Positions 37,419 to 45,817 of a stretch of 64,000 bases of DNA are shown here, piece after piece. This DNA is from Paucibacter sediminis. Its GTDB lineage: Bacteria > Pseudomonadota > Gammaproteobacteria > Burkholderiales > Burkholderiaceae_C. Position 1 is the stretch's first letter, and each line of letters begins with the position of its first letter. The stretch lies in NCBI RefSeq assembly GCF_030254645.1, contig NZ_CP116346.1, forward strand, positions 1,592,001-1,656,000, given 5' to 3'. A program made the translations under genes and the position numbers. The notes beneath the pieces were generated by a model, which saw only the letters and a program-made list of their open reading frames with translations, was not told the origin of the DNA and searched no databases.

Positions 37419-39394
37419 GCGGCGGCGTTGCTGTCGTCGTTGGAGGCAGGGGTGGGAGAGCCGTCGAAGCCCTTGAAGCGGCCCTTCTTGAGGTGTACCA
37501 GCAGCAGGGAGATGGCGGCCGGGGTCACGCCCGAGATGCGTGAGGCCTGGCCCAGGGTCTCGGGCAGGTGCTTGCTGAGCTTCTGCCGCACCTCGAAGGA
37601 GAGGGCGCTGACCTGGCTGTAGTCCAGCTCGGCGGGCAGGCGCAGGTTCTCGAAATGCGCGGCGCGGGCCACATCCTCGACCTGCTTGTTGATGTAGCCG
37701 GCGTACTTGACGCTGGTCTCCACCTGCTCGATCACGGCCGCGGCCAGGGTCTCGCCCAGCTCGGCGTTCAAGGAAGCGCGCGAAACATCGGCCTCGGGGC
37801 GGGCAATACGGCTCACCTCGGTCAGGGTGTCGAACACCACGCCGGGACGGCGCAGCAGGTCGATCAAGGTGTACTCGCGCTCCAGGGCCTTGCCGACCAG
37901 ACGCTCGGCGTCGCCGGCTGGCAGGATGCCGGGATGCACCCAGGTGGACTTGAGCTTCTCTGTTTCACGTGAAACAGCATCGCGCTTGCGGTTGAAGGCA
38001 TCCCAGCGTTGATCGTCCACCAGGCCCAGTTCGCGGCCGACCTCGGTCAGGCGCAGGTCGGCGTTGTCCTCGCGCAGCTGCAGGCGGAATTCGGCGCGGC
38101 TGGTGAACATGCGGTAGGGCTCGGTCACGCCCTTGGTGATGAGATCGTCCACCAGCACGCCCAGGTAGGCCTGGTCGCGTGCCGGCAGCCAGGGGCCGCG
38201 GCCTTGCACCTGCAGGGCGGCGTTCAGCCCGGCGAACAGGCCCTGGGCGGCGGCTTCCTCATAGCCCGTCGTGCCATTGATCTGCCCGGCGAAGTAGAGG
38301 CCGTGGATGGCACGGGTTTCGAAGCTGCTCTTCAACTCGCGCGGGTCGAAGTAGTCGTACTCGATGGCGTAGCCGGGGCGCAGGATATGCGCCTCTTCCA
38401 GGCCGGGAATCGAGCGCACGGCGGCCAGCTGGATATCGAAGGGCAGGGAGGTGGAGATGCCGTTGGGGTAGAACTCGTGCGTCGTCAGGCCCTCGGGCTC
38501 CAGGAAGATCTGGTGGCTGTCCTTGTCGGCAAAGCGGTTCACCTTGTCTTCGATGCTGGGGCAGTAGCGCGGCCCGACGCCCTCGATCACGCCGGTGAAC
38601 ATGGGGCTGCGGTCGAAGCCCGAGCGGATGATCTCGTGCGTGCGTGCCGAGGTGTGCGTGATCCAGCAGGGCAGCTGGCGCGGGTGCTGGGCGGCGTTGC
38701 CCAGGAAGCTGAACACCGGCACCGGGTCCAGGTCACCGGGCTGCTCCTGGCACTTTGAAAAATCGATGCTGCGGCCGTCGATGCGCGGCGGCGTGCCGGT
38801 CTTGAGCCGGCCCTGCGGCAGCTTCAGCTCCTTCAAGCGCGCCGAGAGCGAGACGGCCGGCGGATCGCCGGCGCGGCCGGCGCTGTAGTTCTGCAGGCCG
38901 ATATGGATGCGGCCATCGAGGAAGGTGCCGGCCGTCAGCACCACCGCGCGGGCGCGGAACTGCAGGCCCGACTGGGTGACGGCGCCGACCACGCGATCGC
39001 CCTCCACCATCAGATCGTCCACCGCCTGCTGGAACAGCCACAGGTTCGGCTGGTTCTCCAGGCGCTGGCGGATGGCGGCCTTGTAGAGCACGCGGTCGGC
39101 CTGGGCGCGGGTGGCACGCACGGCCGGGCCCTTGGAGCCATTGAGGATGCGGAACTGGATGCCGGACTCGTCGGTGGCCGCGGCCATCGCGCCCCCCAGG
39201 GCGTCGACTTCCTTGACCAGATGGCCCTTGCCGATGCCGCCGATCGAGGGGTTGCAGCTCATCTGGCCCAGGGTCTCGATATTGTGGGTCAGCAGCAAGG
39301 TGCTGACGCCCATGCGCGCGGCGGTCAGCGCGGCCTCGGTGCCGGCATGACCGCCACCGACCACGATGACGTCGAATTCCTTGGGATAGAGCAT
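37415..39394 (-). CDS. mnmG: tRNA uridine-5-carboxymethylaminomethyl modification enzyme MnmG
   Basis: 659 residues from ATG 39394. FAD-binding [12 protein letters not shown] near the N terminus, [17 protein letters not shown] and the C-terminal [18 protein letters not shown] are diagnostic. With MnmE it modifies U34 of several tRNAs. The gene heads the mnmG-rsmG(-parA) block. A perfect parS lies inside it (AVSRETE codons). Confidence 0.97.
   Translation of the reverse strand: MLYPKEFDVIVVGGGHAGTEAALTAARMGVSTLLLTHNIETLGQMSCNPSIGGIGKGHLVKEVDALGGAMAAATDESGIQFRILNGSKGPAVRATRAQADRVLYKAAIRQRLENQPNLWLFQQAVDDLMVEGDRVVGAVTQSGLQFRARAVVLTAGTFLDGRIHIGLQNYSAGRAGDPPAVSLSARLKELKLPQGRLKTGTPPRIDGRSIDFSKCQEQPGDLDPVPVFSFLGNAAQHPRQLPCWITHTSARTHEIIRSGFDRSPMFTGVIEGVGPRYCPSIEDKVNRFADKDSHQIFLEPEGLTTHEFYPNGISTSLPFDIQLAAVRSIPGLEEAHILRPGYAIEYDYFDPRELKSSFETRAIHGLYFAGQINGTTGYEEAAAQGLFAGLNAALQVQGRGPWLPARDQAYLGVLVDDLITKGVTEPYRMFTSRAEFRLQLREDNADLRLTEVGRELGLVDDQRWDAFNRKRDAVSRETEKLKSTWVHPGILPAGDAERLVGKALEREYTLIDLLRRPGVVFDTLTEVSRIARPEADVSRASLNAELGETLAAAVIEQVETSVKYAGYINKQVEDVARAAHFENLRLPAELDYSQVSALSFEVRQKLSKHLPETLGQASRISGVTPAAISLLLVHLKKGRFKGFDGSPTPASNDDSNAAA
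37961..37976. other. parS: parS site in mnmG (perfect)
   Basis: TGTTTCACGTGAAACA, a perfect 16-bp palindrome identical to the canonical parS. It lies within mnmG, 1,135 bases from the rsmG copy. Confidence 0.95.
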
Positions 39395-39473
39395 GGGGAG
39401 TGAGCCTCGATTCGGCGCCGTCGCAGGGATGTGCAAAGTGGCGCGGGCAAACCCTGGATTTTACGCAAGGGGC

Positions 39474-39482
39474 TGTGGATAA
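39474..39482 (-). other. DnaA box upstream of mnmG
   Basis: TGTGGATAA, the reverse complement of TTATCCACA, lies 80 bases upstream of the mnmG start in a short gap. Neighbouring bases (CTGTGGATAAGTC) resemble the opening of elements R1 and R2. Confidence 0.65.
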
Positions 39483-39521
39483 GTCACGGTCGCCAAGCTT
39501 GTCCGCATCGACAATATCGCG

Positions 39522-39788
39522 ATGAATTGCCGTGACCATTGCGCCGCCTGCTGCATCGCGCCCTCCATCAGCTCGCCCATCCCCGGCATGCCCCTGGTCA
39601 ATGGCATCAGCAAGCCGGCCGGCGTGCGCTGCATCCAGCTCGACGAGCAGGACCGCTGCAAGATCTTTGGCCGCCCCGAGCGCCCCGCCGTGTGCGGCTC
39701 GCTGCAGCCCAGCGAGCTGATGTGTGGTGAATCGCGCGAACAGGCGATGCGCTGGCTGGGCTGGATGGAGCGCGAGACAGCACCTTGA
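39522..39788 (+). CDS. YkgJ-type cysteine cluster protein
   Basis: 88 residues, eight Cys: 3, 7, 10, 11, 37, 46, 58 and 68. The CxxxCxxCC start and later CIQL...[15 protein letters not shown] segment are those of the YkgJ/CxxCxxCC family, believed to bind zinc or an iron-sulphur cluster. Function unknown. It is divergent from mnmG. Confidence 0.85.
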   Translation: MNCRDHCAACCIAPSISSPIPGMPLVNGISKPAGVRCIQLDEQDRCKIFGRPERPAVCGSLQPSELMCGESREQAMRWLGWMERETAP

Positions 39789-39838
39789 CAGCGGGGCTGT
39801 ATAGACTGGGCCGACAAGCCCATACGGAGACCAGCCCC

Positions 39839-40819
39839 ATGACCCTCGATCGCCGCCTCTTGCTTCAATCCGGCCTGGCCGGTGGTGCCGCCCTGCTGGG
39901 CCTGCCCGCGGTGGCCCAGGCCGGCTGGCCCAGCCGCTCCATCCGCCTGGTCGTGCCCTTCGCGCCCGGTGGCAGTTCGGAGATCGTGGCGCGCGCCACC
40001 GCGGCCGAGCTCACCAAGACCCTGGGCCAGACCGTCTATGTGGAAAACAAGCCCGGCGGCGGCGGCAATATCGCGATGGGCGAGGTGGCGCGTTCCGACG
40101 ACCAGCACACCCTGATCCTTGGCCATGTCGGCACCCTGGCGGTGAACCCCTACATCTACGACAAGCTGCCGTACGACCCCAACAAGGACTTCAAGCCCGT
40201 CACTCTGCTGGCCAAGGTACCCAGCCTTTACGTGGTGCATCCCGATGTGCCGGCCAAGGACCTGAAGGAGTTCGTCGCCCTGGTGCGCAAGAACCCCGGC
40301 CGCTACAACTACGGTTCGGCCGGCAATGGCAGCGCCGGCCATCTGGCGATGGAATACCTGAAGATGGCCGGCAACCTCTTCATCCTGCATGTGCCCTATC
40401 GCGGCACCGGCCCGCAGCTGACCGATCTGCTCGCCGGCCGCCTGGAAGCCGCTTCGGTGGGCGCGCCGGCCATCATGCAGTTCATCAAGGCCGGCAAGCT
40501 GCGCTGCATCGCCACCGGCTCCAAGGAGCGCCTGGCTCAGCTGCCCGATGTGCCCACCGTGGCCGAGCAGGGCTTCCCCGGCTTCGAGATGACGCAGTGG
40601 TATGGCCTGATGGCGCCGGCCAGCATGGCCAACGCCAACCTCGACAAGCTCGCCAGCGAGGCCGCCAAGGCGATACGCGCCAGCGGCTCGCGCGAGCGCC
40701 TCAGCAACGACGCCGCCGAGGCGGTGGGCAATACGCCGGCGCAATTCGCCGCCTTCATCGCCCAGGAGCAGCAGCGCTGGAAGGCGGTGGTGGCGCGCGC
40801 CAAGATCAAGCCCGATTGA
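39839..40819 (+). CDS. Tripartite tricarboxylate transporter substrate-binding protein (TctC/Bug)
   Basis: 326 residues from ATG 39839. The signal (MTLDRRLLLQSGLAGGAALLG) has a twin-Arg flavour, and the mature part starts WPSRSIRLVVPFAPGGSSEIVAR, the family hallmark. Bug proteins bind carboxylates in the periplasm; most in Burkholderiales are orphans without TctAB, as here. Ligand unknown. Confidence 0.92.
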   Translation: MTLDRRLLLQSGLAGGAALLGLPAVAQAGWPSRSIRLVVPFAPGGSSEIVARATAAELTKTLGQTVYVENKPGGGGNIAMGEVARSDDQHTLILGHVGTLAVNPYIYDKLPYDPNKDFKPVTLLAKVPSLYVVHPDVPAKDLKEFVALVRKNPGRYNYGSAGNGSAGHLAMEYLKMAGNLFILHVPYRGTGPQLTDLLAGRLEAASVGAPAIMQFIKAGKLRCIATGSKERLAQLPDVPTVAEQGFPGFEMTQWYGLMAPASMANANLDKLASEAAKAIRASGSRERLSNDAAEAVGNTPAQFAAFIAQEQQRWKAVVARAKIKPD

Positions 40820-40837
40820 ATGCACTAGGGCTTGGCA

Positions 40838-42994
40838 TCAGGCCTGCGCCCCCGGGCTGGCTACCGTGCGCAGGTCTTGCATGACGCGCCCGCCCTGCAG
40901 GTTGATGACGCGCTGCGCCGCCGCGATAGTCTCTTGCCTGTGAGCAATCACTATCTTCGTAAGCGAGAGCTGGCGTAGGCTGGCGTTGACCTGGCGCTCG
41001 CGCTCCGGGTCCAGCGCGCTGGTCGCTTCGTCCAGGAACAGGAACTTCGGGCGCTTGTAGAGCGCGCGCGCCAGCAGCACGCGCTGGCGCTGGCCGCCCG
41101 AGAGGCTGGAGCCCATGTCGCCGATCAGGGTCTGGTAGCCCATCGGCATGGCGGCGATGTCCTCGTGCACGCAGGCCAGGGTGGCGCATTCGGCCACCCA
41201 GCCGGGGTCGGCCTCGGGGTCGAAGAAGGAGATGTTGTCGGCCAGGCTGCCGGCGAAGAGCTGGTCGTCCTGCATCACCGTGCCGATCTGCTCGCGCCAA
41301 TGCTGCAGGCCCAGCTGCGCCAGCGGCACGCCGCCCACCAGGACCTCGCCCTGCTGAGGCGTGTGGATGCCCAGCATCAGCTTCAGCAAGCTGGTCTTGC
41401 CGCAGCCCGAGGGGCCGACGATGGCCACCGATTCGCCGGCGGCGATCTGCAGATCGCAGCCGCTGATGACCTCGGCCTCGCCCTCGGCATAGCGGAAATG
41501 CACCCGCGTCAGCGTCAGGCCGGCGTCCGCGGGCAGGGGGCGCGGCGCGGCGCTGGCCGCCGCCTCGGCCGGGCTCAGCACGATGTCCGCCAGGCGTTCG
41601 CCCTGCAGGCGCAGCATCTTCAGCTGCACTGCCTTGTCGATCAGCGCGCTGACGCGCAGGCTGAACTGCTCCTTGTAGGCCAGGAAGGCGAACAACATGC
41701 CCACCGAGAGTTCGCGGTCCAGCACCAGCAGGGCGCCCAGCCAGACGATGGCCACGCGCTCCAGGCCGAACAGCAGCTTGTTGCCCAGGCCCATCCAGAG
41801 GTCCAGCTTGCGCCCCACCAGGCTGGCATTCATCTGCTCCACCACCAGGTTCGCAAAGCGCGAGCCGCGGTCGGCCTGGGCGTTGAAGAGCTTGATGGCC
41901 TGGGCGCCGCGCAGGCTCTCCAGGAAATGGCTGTTCTGGCGCGCCTCGTGCACCAGGGTTTCCTGCGCCGCCTCGCGCAGCGGCCGGAAGAAGGCCCAGC
42001 GCAGCAGCGCATAACCGGCCACGGCGCCAAGCGCCAGCGCGCTCAGGCGCGCGCTGTAGACGGCCATCATCGCGAGCGTGATCAGCACCATGGTGCCATC
42101 CAGCAGCGCCTCGATGAAGCTGCCTGTGAGGGTCTTCTGGATCTCCTGCACGCTCGCGAAGCGCGACCAGATATCGCCCATATGGCGCTTCTCGAACCAG
42201 GCCAGCGGCAGGCGCAGCAGGTGGGCGAACACATTCGTCAGCCACTGCAGATTCAGCGAGGCCGAGAGGTAGAGCACCGCCCAGGAACGCAGCGCGCCGA
42301 TGGCGCCGGAGAGCAGCACCAGCAGGCCGAAGCCCAGGCCCAGGGTGACGAGCAGATCGCGGTCGGCACTGACGATCACCCCGTCCACCACCCATTGCAG
42401 CAGGAAGGGCGAGAGCAGGGCCAGCAGCTCCAGCGCCAGCGCCAGCGCCAGGATCTGCGCCAGCGAGCGCCTCAGCCCGCTGATGCGGCCCAGCAGTTCG
42501 CGCCAGCGCGGCGCCGGCGCGGCGGCCTTGGGGGCGAAGGCCTGGCCGGGGCGCAGCTCCAGCGCTACGCCGGTGAAATGCTTGCCCAGCTCGGCCAGGC
42601 TCAGGCGGCGTTCGCCGCGCGCCGGATCGAGGATCAGCGCGCCGCCGGCGCCGACTTCGCTGAGTACCACGAAGTGATTGAAGTCCCAGTGCAGCACGCA
42701 GGGCAAATGCAGCTGCGCGAGCTGCTCCGGCTCGGCGCGCAGCGCGCGGCCGGCGAGGCCCAGCTGGCCGGCCATGCGCACCAGCCCGGCCATGGTCACG
42801 CCCTTCAGCGAGACCGCGAAGCGGCCGCGCAACTCGGCCAGGCTCCAGCGCTGGCCATGCGCGCCGGCCACCATGGCCAGGCAGGCCAGGCCGCACTCGG
42901 TGGCCTCGCCCTGCAACACCACGGCCATGCGCGGGCCGCGGCCCGGGCCCAGATTCAGTCGATGAAGAAGATGCGCAGGCATGTGCTCAGACAC
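40838..42994 (-). CDS. C39-peptidase ABC exporter (double-glycine peptide maturation and export)
   Basis: 718 residues. N-terminal peptidase C39 domain with Gln28, Cys34 (QGEATECGLACLAM), His107 (HWDFNHFVV) and Asp123 (LDPARGE). Membrane domain about 165-450 with hydrophobic spans. ABC domain: Walker A GPSGCGKTS (about 526-534), signature SLSGGQRQR (629-637), Walker B FLFLDEAT, H-loop IAHR. All catalytic residues are present. It should cut leader peptides after Gly-Gly and export the core. A gene for such a precursor is at 44282-44437 in the same operon; the adaptor gene overlaps by eight bases. Confidence 0.95.
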   Translation of the reverse strand: MSEHMPAHLLHRLNLGPGRGPRMAVVLQGEATECGLACLAMVAGAHGQRWSLAELRGRFAVSLKGVTMAGLVRMAGQLGLAGRALRAEPEQLAQLHLPCVLHWDFNHFVVLSEVGAGGALILDPARGERRLSLAELGKHFTGVALELRPGQAFAPKAAAPAPRWRELLGRISGLRRSLAQILALALALELLALLSPFLLQWVVDGVIVSADRDLLVTLGLGFGLLVLLSGAIGALRSWAVLYLSASLNLQWLTNVFAHLLRLPLAWFEKRHMGDIWSRFASVQEIQKTLTGSFIEALLDGTMVLITLAMMAVYSARLSALALGAVAGYALLRWAFFRPLREAAQETLVHEARQNSHFLESLRGAQAIKLFNAQADRGSRFANLVVEQMNASLVGRKLDLWMGLGNKLLFGLERVAIVWLGALLVLDRELSVGMLFAFLAYKEQFSLRVSALIDKAVQLKMLRLQGERLADIVLSPAEAAASAAPRPLPADAGLTLTRVHFRYAEGEAEVISGCDLQIAAGESVAIVGPSGCGKTSLLKLMLGIHTPQQGEVLVGGVPLAQLGLQHWREQIGTVMQDDQLFAGSLADNISFFDPEADPGWVAECATLACVHEDIAAMPMGYQTLIGDMGSSLSGGQRQRVLLARALYKRPKFLFLDEATSALDPERERQVNASLRQLSLTKIVIAHRQETIAAAQRVINLQGGRVMQDLRTVASPGAQA

Positions 42995-44243
42995 GGCGTG
43001 CCAGGCTCAGGAGGGGCTCGAAAATCCATTCGATCAGGCGGCGGCGCTCCAGCAGCACATCGGCATCGAGCTGCATGCCCACCGCCAGCGCCTGTTCCTG
43101 CCCGTAGGCCTCGACGGTCTGCCGTTCCAGCTGCACGGTGATGCGGTAGAGCGGCTCGCTCGCCGGCCCCTGGCTGAGCGTGGCGGGCAGGGCCAGCTTG
43201 GCCAGCTCGCTGGCGCCCAGCGGCGTGCGCGAGACCTGCAAGACCTGACCCTTCTGCTGGCCGAAGCGCTGGTACGGAAAGGCCTGGTAGCGCAGCTGCA
43301 CCGCCTGGCCCGGCCGCACAAAGCCCACCGCGCTGCTGGGCGCGTAGAGCTGCGCCAGCATGCGGGTCTGCGCCGGCAGCAGGCTGGCCAGCGCCGCACC
43401 CGCCGCCACCGGCTCGCCGGGCTCGGCCTGCAGCGTGCTGACGATGCCATCGCTGGGCGCGCGCAGCACCAGCCGGCGCTTCGCCTCAGTCTCCAGGCCC
43501 AGGGCCTTGAGGCTGGCGAGGTCGCGGCTGATCTCGCCCTGCTGCACCTGCTGGCGCAGCGGCAGCTCGCGCTGCTGGGCTTGCAAGCTCAGCAACTCCC
43601 TGTGCAGGCCTTCGCGCTGTCGCGCCAGGGCCTGCTGCTGAGCTTGCAAACCCAGCAACTCCTCGCGTTTGGCCTGCACCTGGGCGCTGGATGCGAACTG
43701 GTCGCGGCCCAGCGCCTCCAGGCGGGCCTGCGCCTGTTCGGCCAGGGCCAGCCGCTCCTGCTGCAGCTTCGCCTCGGTGCTGATCTGCGCCAGCTCGCGC
43801 TGCAGGCCGGCGACGCGCAGCTCCAGCGCCTGCGCCTGCGCACGCGCGAGCTGCTGCTGCTGGCCCGCGGCCTGACCCAGCGACTGCTCGCGCTCCGCCA
43901 GGCTTTGCGCGATGCCCTCGCCGGTCTGGCTGGCACTGTCCAGCGCGAGCACGAACAGCACCTCGCCGGCCTTGACGCTCTGGCCCTCGCCAACCGGCCT
44001 GGCCAGCACCGTGGCACCCTGCGGCGGCGCGATGCGCAGCACCCCGCGGTCGGGCACCAGATAGCCGCTCACGCGGGCCTTGCGGGTGTATTCGGCGGTG
44101 CAGAGAAACATGCCCACCAGCACCAAGCTGCCCAGGGCCGCGGCCGTGAGCAGATGGAGGGGCAGGGGGCGATGCAGGCTGATGCTGCCCAGCCCGGTCT
44201 GTTGTGCGACTGCGAGCGCCTGTGCTCTGAACAGCTTGGCCAT
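42987..44243 (-). CDS. HlyD-family periplasmic adaptor of peptide exporter (CvaA/RaxA-like)
   Basis: 418 residues. A cytoplasmic stub, one membrane span (about 29-48), the lipoyl half-motif VLARPVGEGQSVKAGEVLFVL, a long Gln/Leu/Ala-rich coiled coil (about 105-270), the second lipoyl half IVSTLQAEPGEPVAAGAAL and a beta-barrel. It links the C39 exporter to a TolC-type outer-membrane channel encoded elsewhere. It begins 38 bases after the precursor peptide gene and overlaps the exporter gene. One copy of CAAGACCTGACCC codes GQVL here (43239-43251). Confidence 0.93.
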   Translation of the reverse strand: MAKLFRAQALAVAQQTGLGSISLHRPLPLHLLTAAALGSLVLVGMFLCTAEYTRKARVSGYLVPDRGVLRIAPPQGATVLARPVGEGQSVKAGEVLFVLALDSASQTGEGIAQSLAEREQSLGQAAGQQQQLARAQAQALELRVAGLQRELAQISTEAKLQQERLALAEQAQARLEALGRDQFASSAQVQAKREELLGLQAQQQALARQREGLHRELLSLQAQQRELPLRQQVQQGEISRDLASLKALGLETEAKRRLVLRAPSDGIVSTLQAEPGEPVAAGAALASLLPAQTRMLAQLYAPSSAVGFVRPGQAVQLRYQAFPYQRFGQQKGQVLQVSRTPLGASELAKLALPATLSQGPASEPLYRITVQLERQTVEAYGQEQALAVGMQLDADVLLERRRLIEWIFEPLLSLARRV

Positions 44244-44281
44244 CGAGAATTTGCGGGCGCGAAACGGCGCCTGCGAGGGCC

Positions 44282-44437
44282 TTACCAGCCTTGGCGCGGC
44301 GTTTCGATCGGGCCCGAACCACCGCCCACCTGCTCCAGCAGCTCCAACGGCAATTCCTGCAGCAACTCGCGCGTGACGCGGTCTTGCTCGGTGGCTTCAG
44401 GGCGGGGTGAAGGCAGATGTTGTGCGAGCTGTTCCAT
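44282..44437 (-). CDS. Double-glycine leader precursor peptide with 11-residue core
   Basis: 51 codons, ATG 44437 with AGGAG seven bases upstream, stop TAA. Leader residues 1-40 are helical and acidic, ending LPLELLEQVGGG. Cleavage after Gly40 puts Leu29, Leu34, Val37 and Gly39-Gly40 at -12, -7, -4 and -2/-1, the positions recognised by C39 peptidases. The predicted core is SGPIETPRQGW: no Cys, net charge near neutral, C-terminal Trp. First gene of an operon with adaptor and C39 exporter. Too short for a pore-forming bacteriocin; a signalling peptide is the best guess (inference). Confidence 0.85.
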   Translation of the reverse strand: MEQLAQHLPSPRPEATEQDRVTRELLQELPLELLEQVGGGSGPIETPRQGW

Positions 44438-44509
44438 GCGGGACTCCTGTTTGGTGCAACGCGAGAGGGGCGTTGATCAAATTGGAGCAGTGCGTCTGGA
44501 GGCTCGTAA

Positions 44510-44525
44510 CTGTCAACTCTTACAG
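44510..44525 (-). promoter_or_regulatory. lux-box-like operator before the precursor peptide operon
   Basis: On the minus strand CTGTAAGAGTTGACAG: CTG-N10-CAG with CTGT/ACAG arms, the core pattern of LuxR-type binding sites. It lies 28 bases after the luxR-type stop and 72 bases before the precursor ATG, and it includes TTGACA, a possible -35. No convincing -10 was seen. Confidence 0.6.
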
Positions 44526-44553
44526 GGACAGCGCCGCTGGCGCAAGGGAGAAA

Positions 44554-45273
44554 TCAACGGATCAGGCCAAGGCGCAGGGCCTTCAGCACGGCCAGATGCT
44601 TGTTGCTGCAATCCAGCTTGTGCATGGCATTGTTGATGTGCAGCACGGCGGTGCGTTCGCTGATGCTGAGGATGGCGCCGACCTCCCAGGCCGTCTTGCC
44701 CTCCATGGTCCAGCGCAGGGCTTCGAGCTCGCGCGGCGTCAGCCGCGCGCCACTGTTGGCCGATTCGCTGATCGCGGGCATCAGCACGCGCCATGCCGCC
44801 TCCTGCGCATGCACGGCGAACAATTGCAGGTCGGCCACCATGCGCGTGAGTTCGCCGCTGTTGCGCGGCAGGGCCTGGTCGCGCTCCACGCCCAGAATGA
44901 AGTGGCGCCCCTCCGGCAAATGCAGCGCCATGGCGATGCCGGTGCGGAAACCGAAGGGTGCCTGTTCTTCCCAGAGATCGCCCAGCCCGTTGCCGACATA
45001 GGTGCCCTGATCCCAGACGATGGGCACGCTTTGACGCTTGCAATGCTGCATCACCGGGTCGACGTGCCAGCTTTCCTGGTCCACGAAGGCGTCGGAGAAG
45101 GTGCTCGGAATGTTGTCGACGGTGACGAACTGGGTTTCGCTGACGGCGTGGTCGATCACCGCGGTTGCCGCGACGGTCTCGAAGCCCAGGCCGCCGGCGA
45201 AGCGCACGACCTCCCCGCGGAACTCATCCCGGGTTCGCGCCTCCAGCACCGACTGGTACACACCCTGCAGCAT
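44554..45273 (-). CDS. LuxR-family regulator with autoinducer-binding domain (LuxR solo)
   Basis: 239 residues from ATG 45273, chosen for the GGAAGG five bases upstream; ATG 45300 is also in frame. Autoinducer-binding domain 1-165 (about), then LuxR HTH (LTPRELEALRWTMEGKTAWEVG, ISERTAVLHINNAMHKLD). Pocket positions: the conserved Asp and following Trp are kept (WHVDPV, PIVWDQ), but the two aromatic positions before them read Phe (NIPSTFSDAF) instead of Trp and Tyr. No luxI gene in the window. It is upstream of and co-directional with the peptide operon, which it probably controls. Confidence 0.9.
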   Translation of the reverse strand: MLQGVYQSVLEARTRDEFRGEVVRFAGGLGFETVAATAVIDHAVSETQFVTVDNIPSTFSDAFVDQESWHVDPVMQHCKRQSVPIVWDQGTYVGNGLGDLWEEQAPFGFRTGIAMALHLPEGRHFILGVERDQALPRNSGELTRMVADLQLFAVHAQEAAWRVLMPAISESANSGARLTPRELEALRWTMEGKTAWEVGAILSISERTAVLHINNAMHKLDCSNKHLAVLKALRLGLIR

Positions 45274-45521
45274 CGCACCTTCCACGTTCGCAAAGCCCAT
45301 TGACGGGCACAACTGCAGCCCTCGCGTGCATCTCCCTGACAAGGTTTACAGCTATCGGCGAAGTGAGCAAGTTCCGAAACTGCCCGGACGGGTCGCTCAG
45401 ACCTAACCTCTCAACTTCAACGAAGCAGATGACGCCAGCTTGGATTGTGTACGCATGGCCGCGGATATTGTGCGAAGCAGAGCGAGCACCTTGCCTGCAG
45501 TTCGCTCATTTAAGTACCCGG

Positions 45522-45797
45522 GTGTTGGTCGCGGGCGACGCGGCGCGGCCTTCCACCGGGCAAACCCTGTGGTTTGGCGAGTCGGGCCATGGGGCCGCCG
45601 GGGTGGCCTGGGATTGGGTGCGCCTGCCCTATGGCGTGGTGGCGATGGCCGATCCGATGGCGCTGATCACCAATCTGCAGCTGATCAACACCGCCGGCGA
45701 GGTGCTGGCGCCGATGGAATCGGTGCGCCAGCTCAACGAGATCGTGCACGCGCTGCCCTGGCAGAGCGAGGTGCAGCGCGCGCTGGGGGTGCATTGA
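45522..45797 (+). CDS. Small conserved-looking hypothetical protein
   Basis: 91 residues from GTG 45522; an ATG at 45429 in the same frame would give 122, but that extension is atypical in composition. Sequence contains ESGHGAAGVAWDWVRLPYG and VVAMADPMALITNLQL. No membrane segment or known domain. Its last 17 bases including the stop are duplicated exactly in tandem (45781-45814). Function unknown. Confidence 0.5.
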   Translation: MLVAGDAARPSTGQTLWFGESGHGAAGVAWDWVRLPYGVVAMADPMALITNLQLINTAGEVLAPMESVRQLNEIVHALPWQSEVQRALGVH

Positions 45798-45814
45798 CGC
45801 TGGGGGTGCATTGA
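45781..45814. repeat. 17-bp exact tandem duplication across a stop codon
   Basis: CGCTGGGGGTGCATTGA occurs twice in a row (45781-45797 and 45798-45814), each copy containing a TGA. It lies in the few bases between two convergent genes. Confidence 0.9.
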
Positions 45815-45817
45815 CGT

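Noticed and set aside
44437-44510. A full sigma-70 promoter for the peptide operon
   Set aside because: TTGACA is present, but no acceptable -10 lies 16-18 bases downstream.
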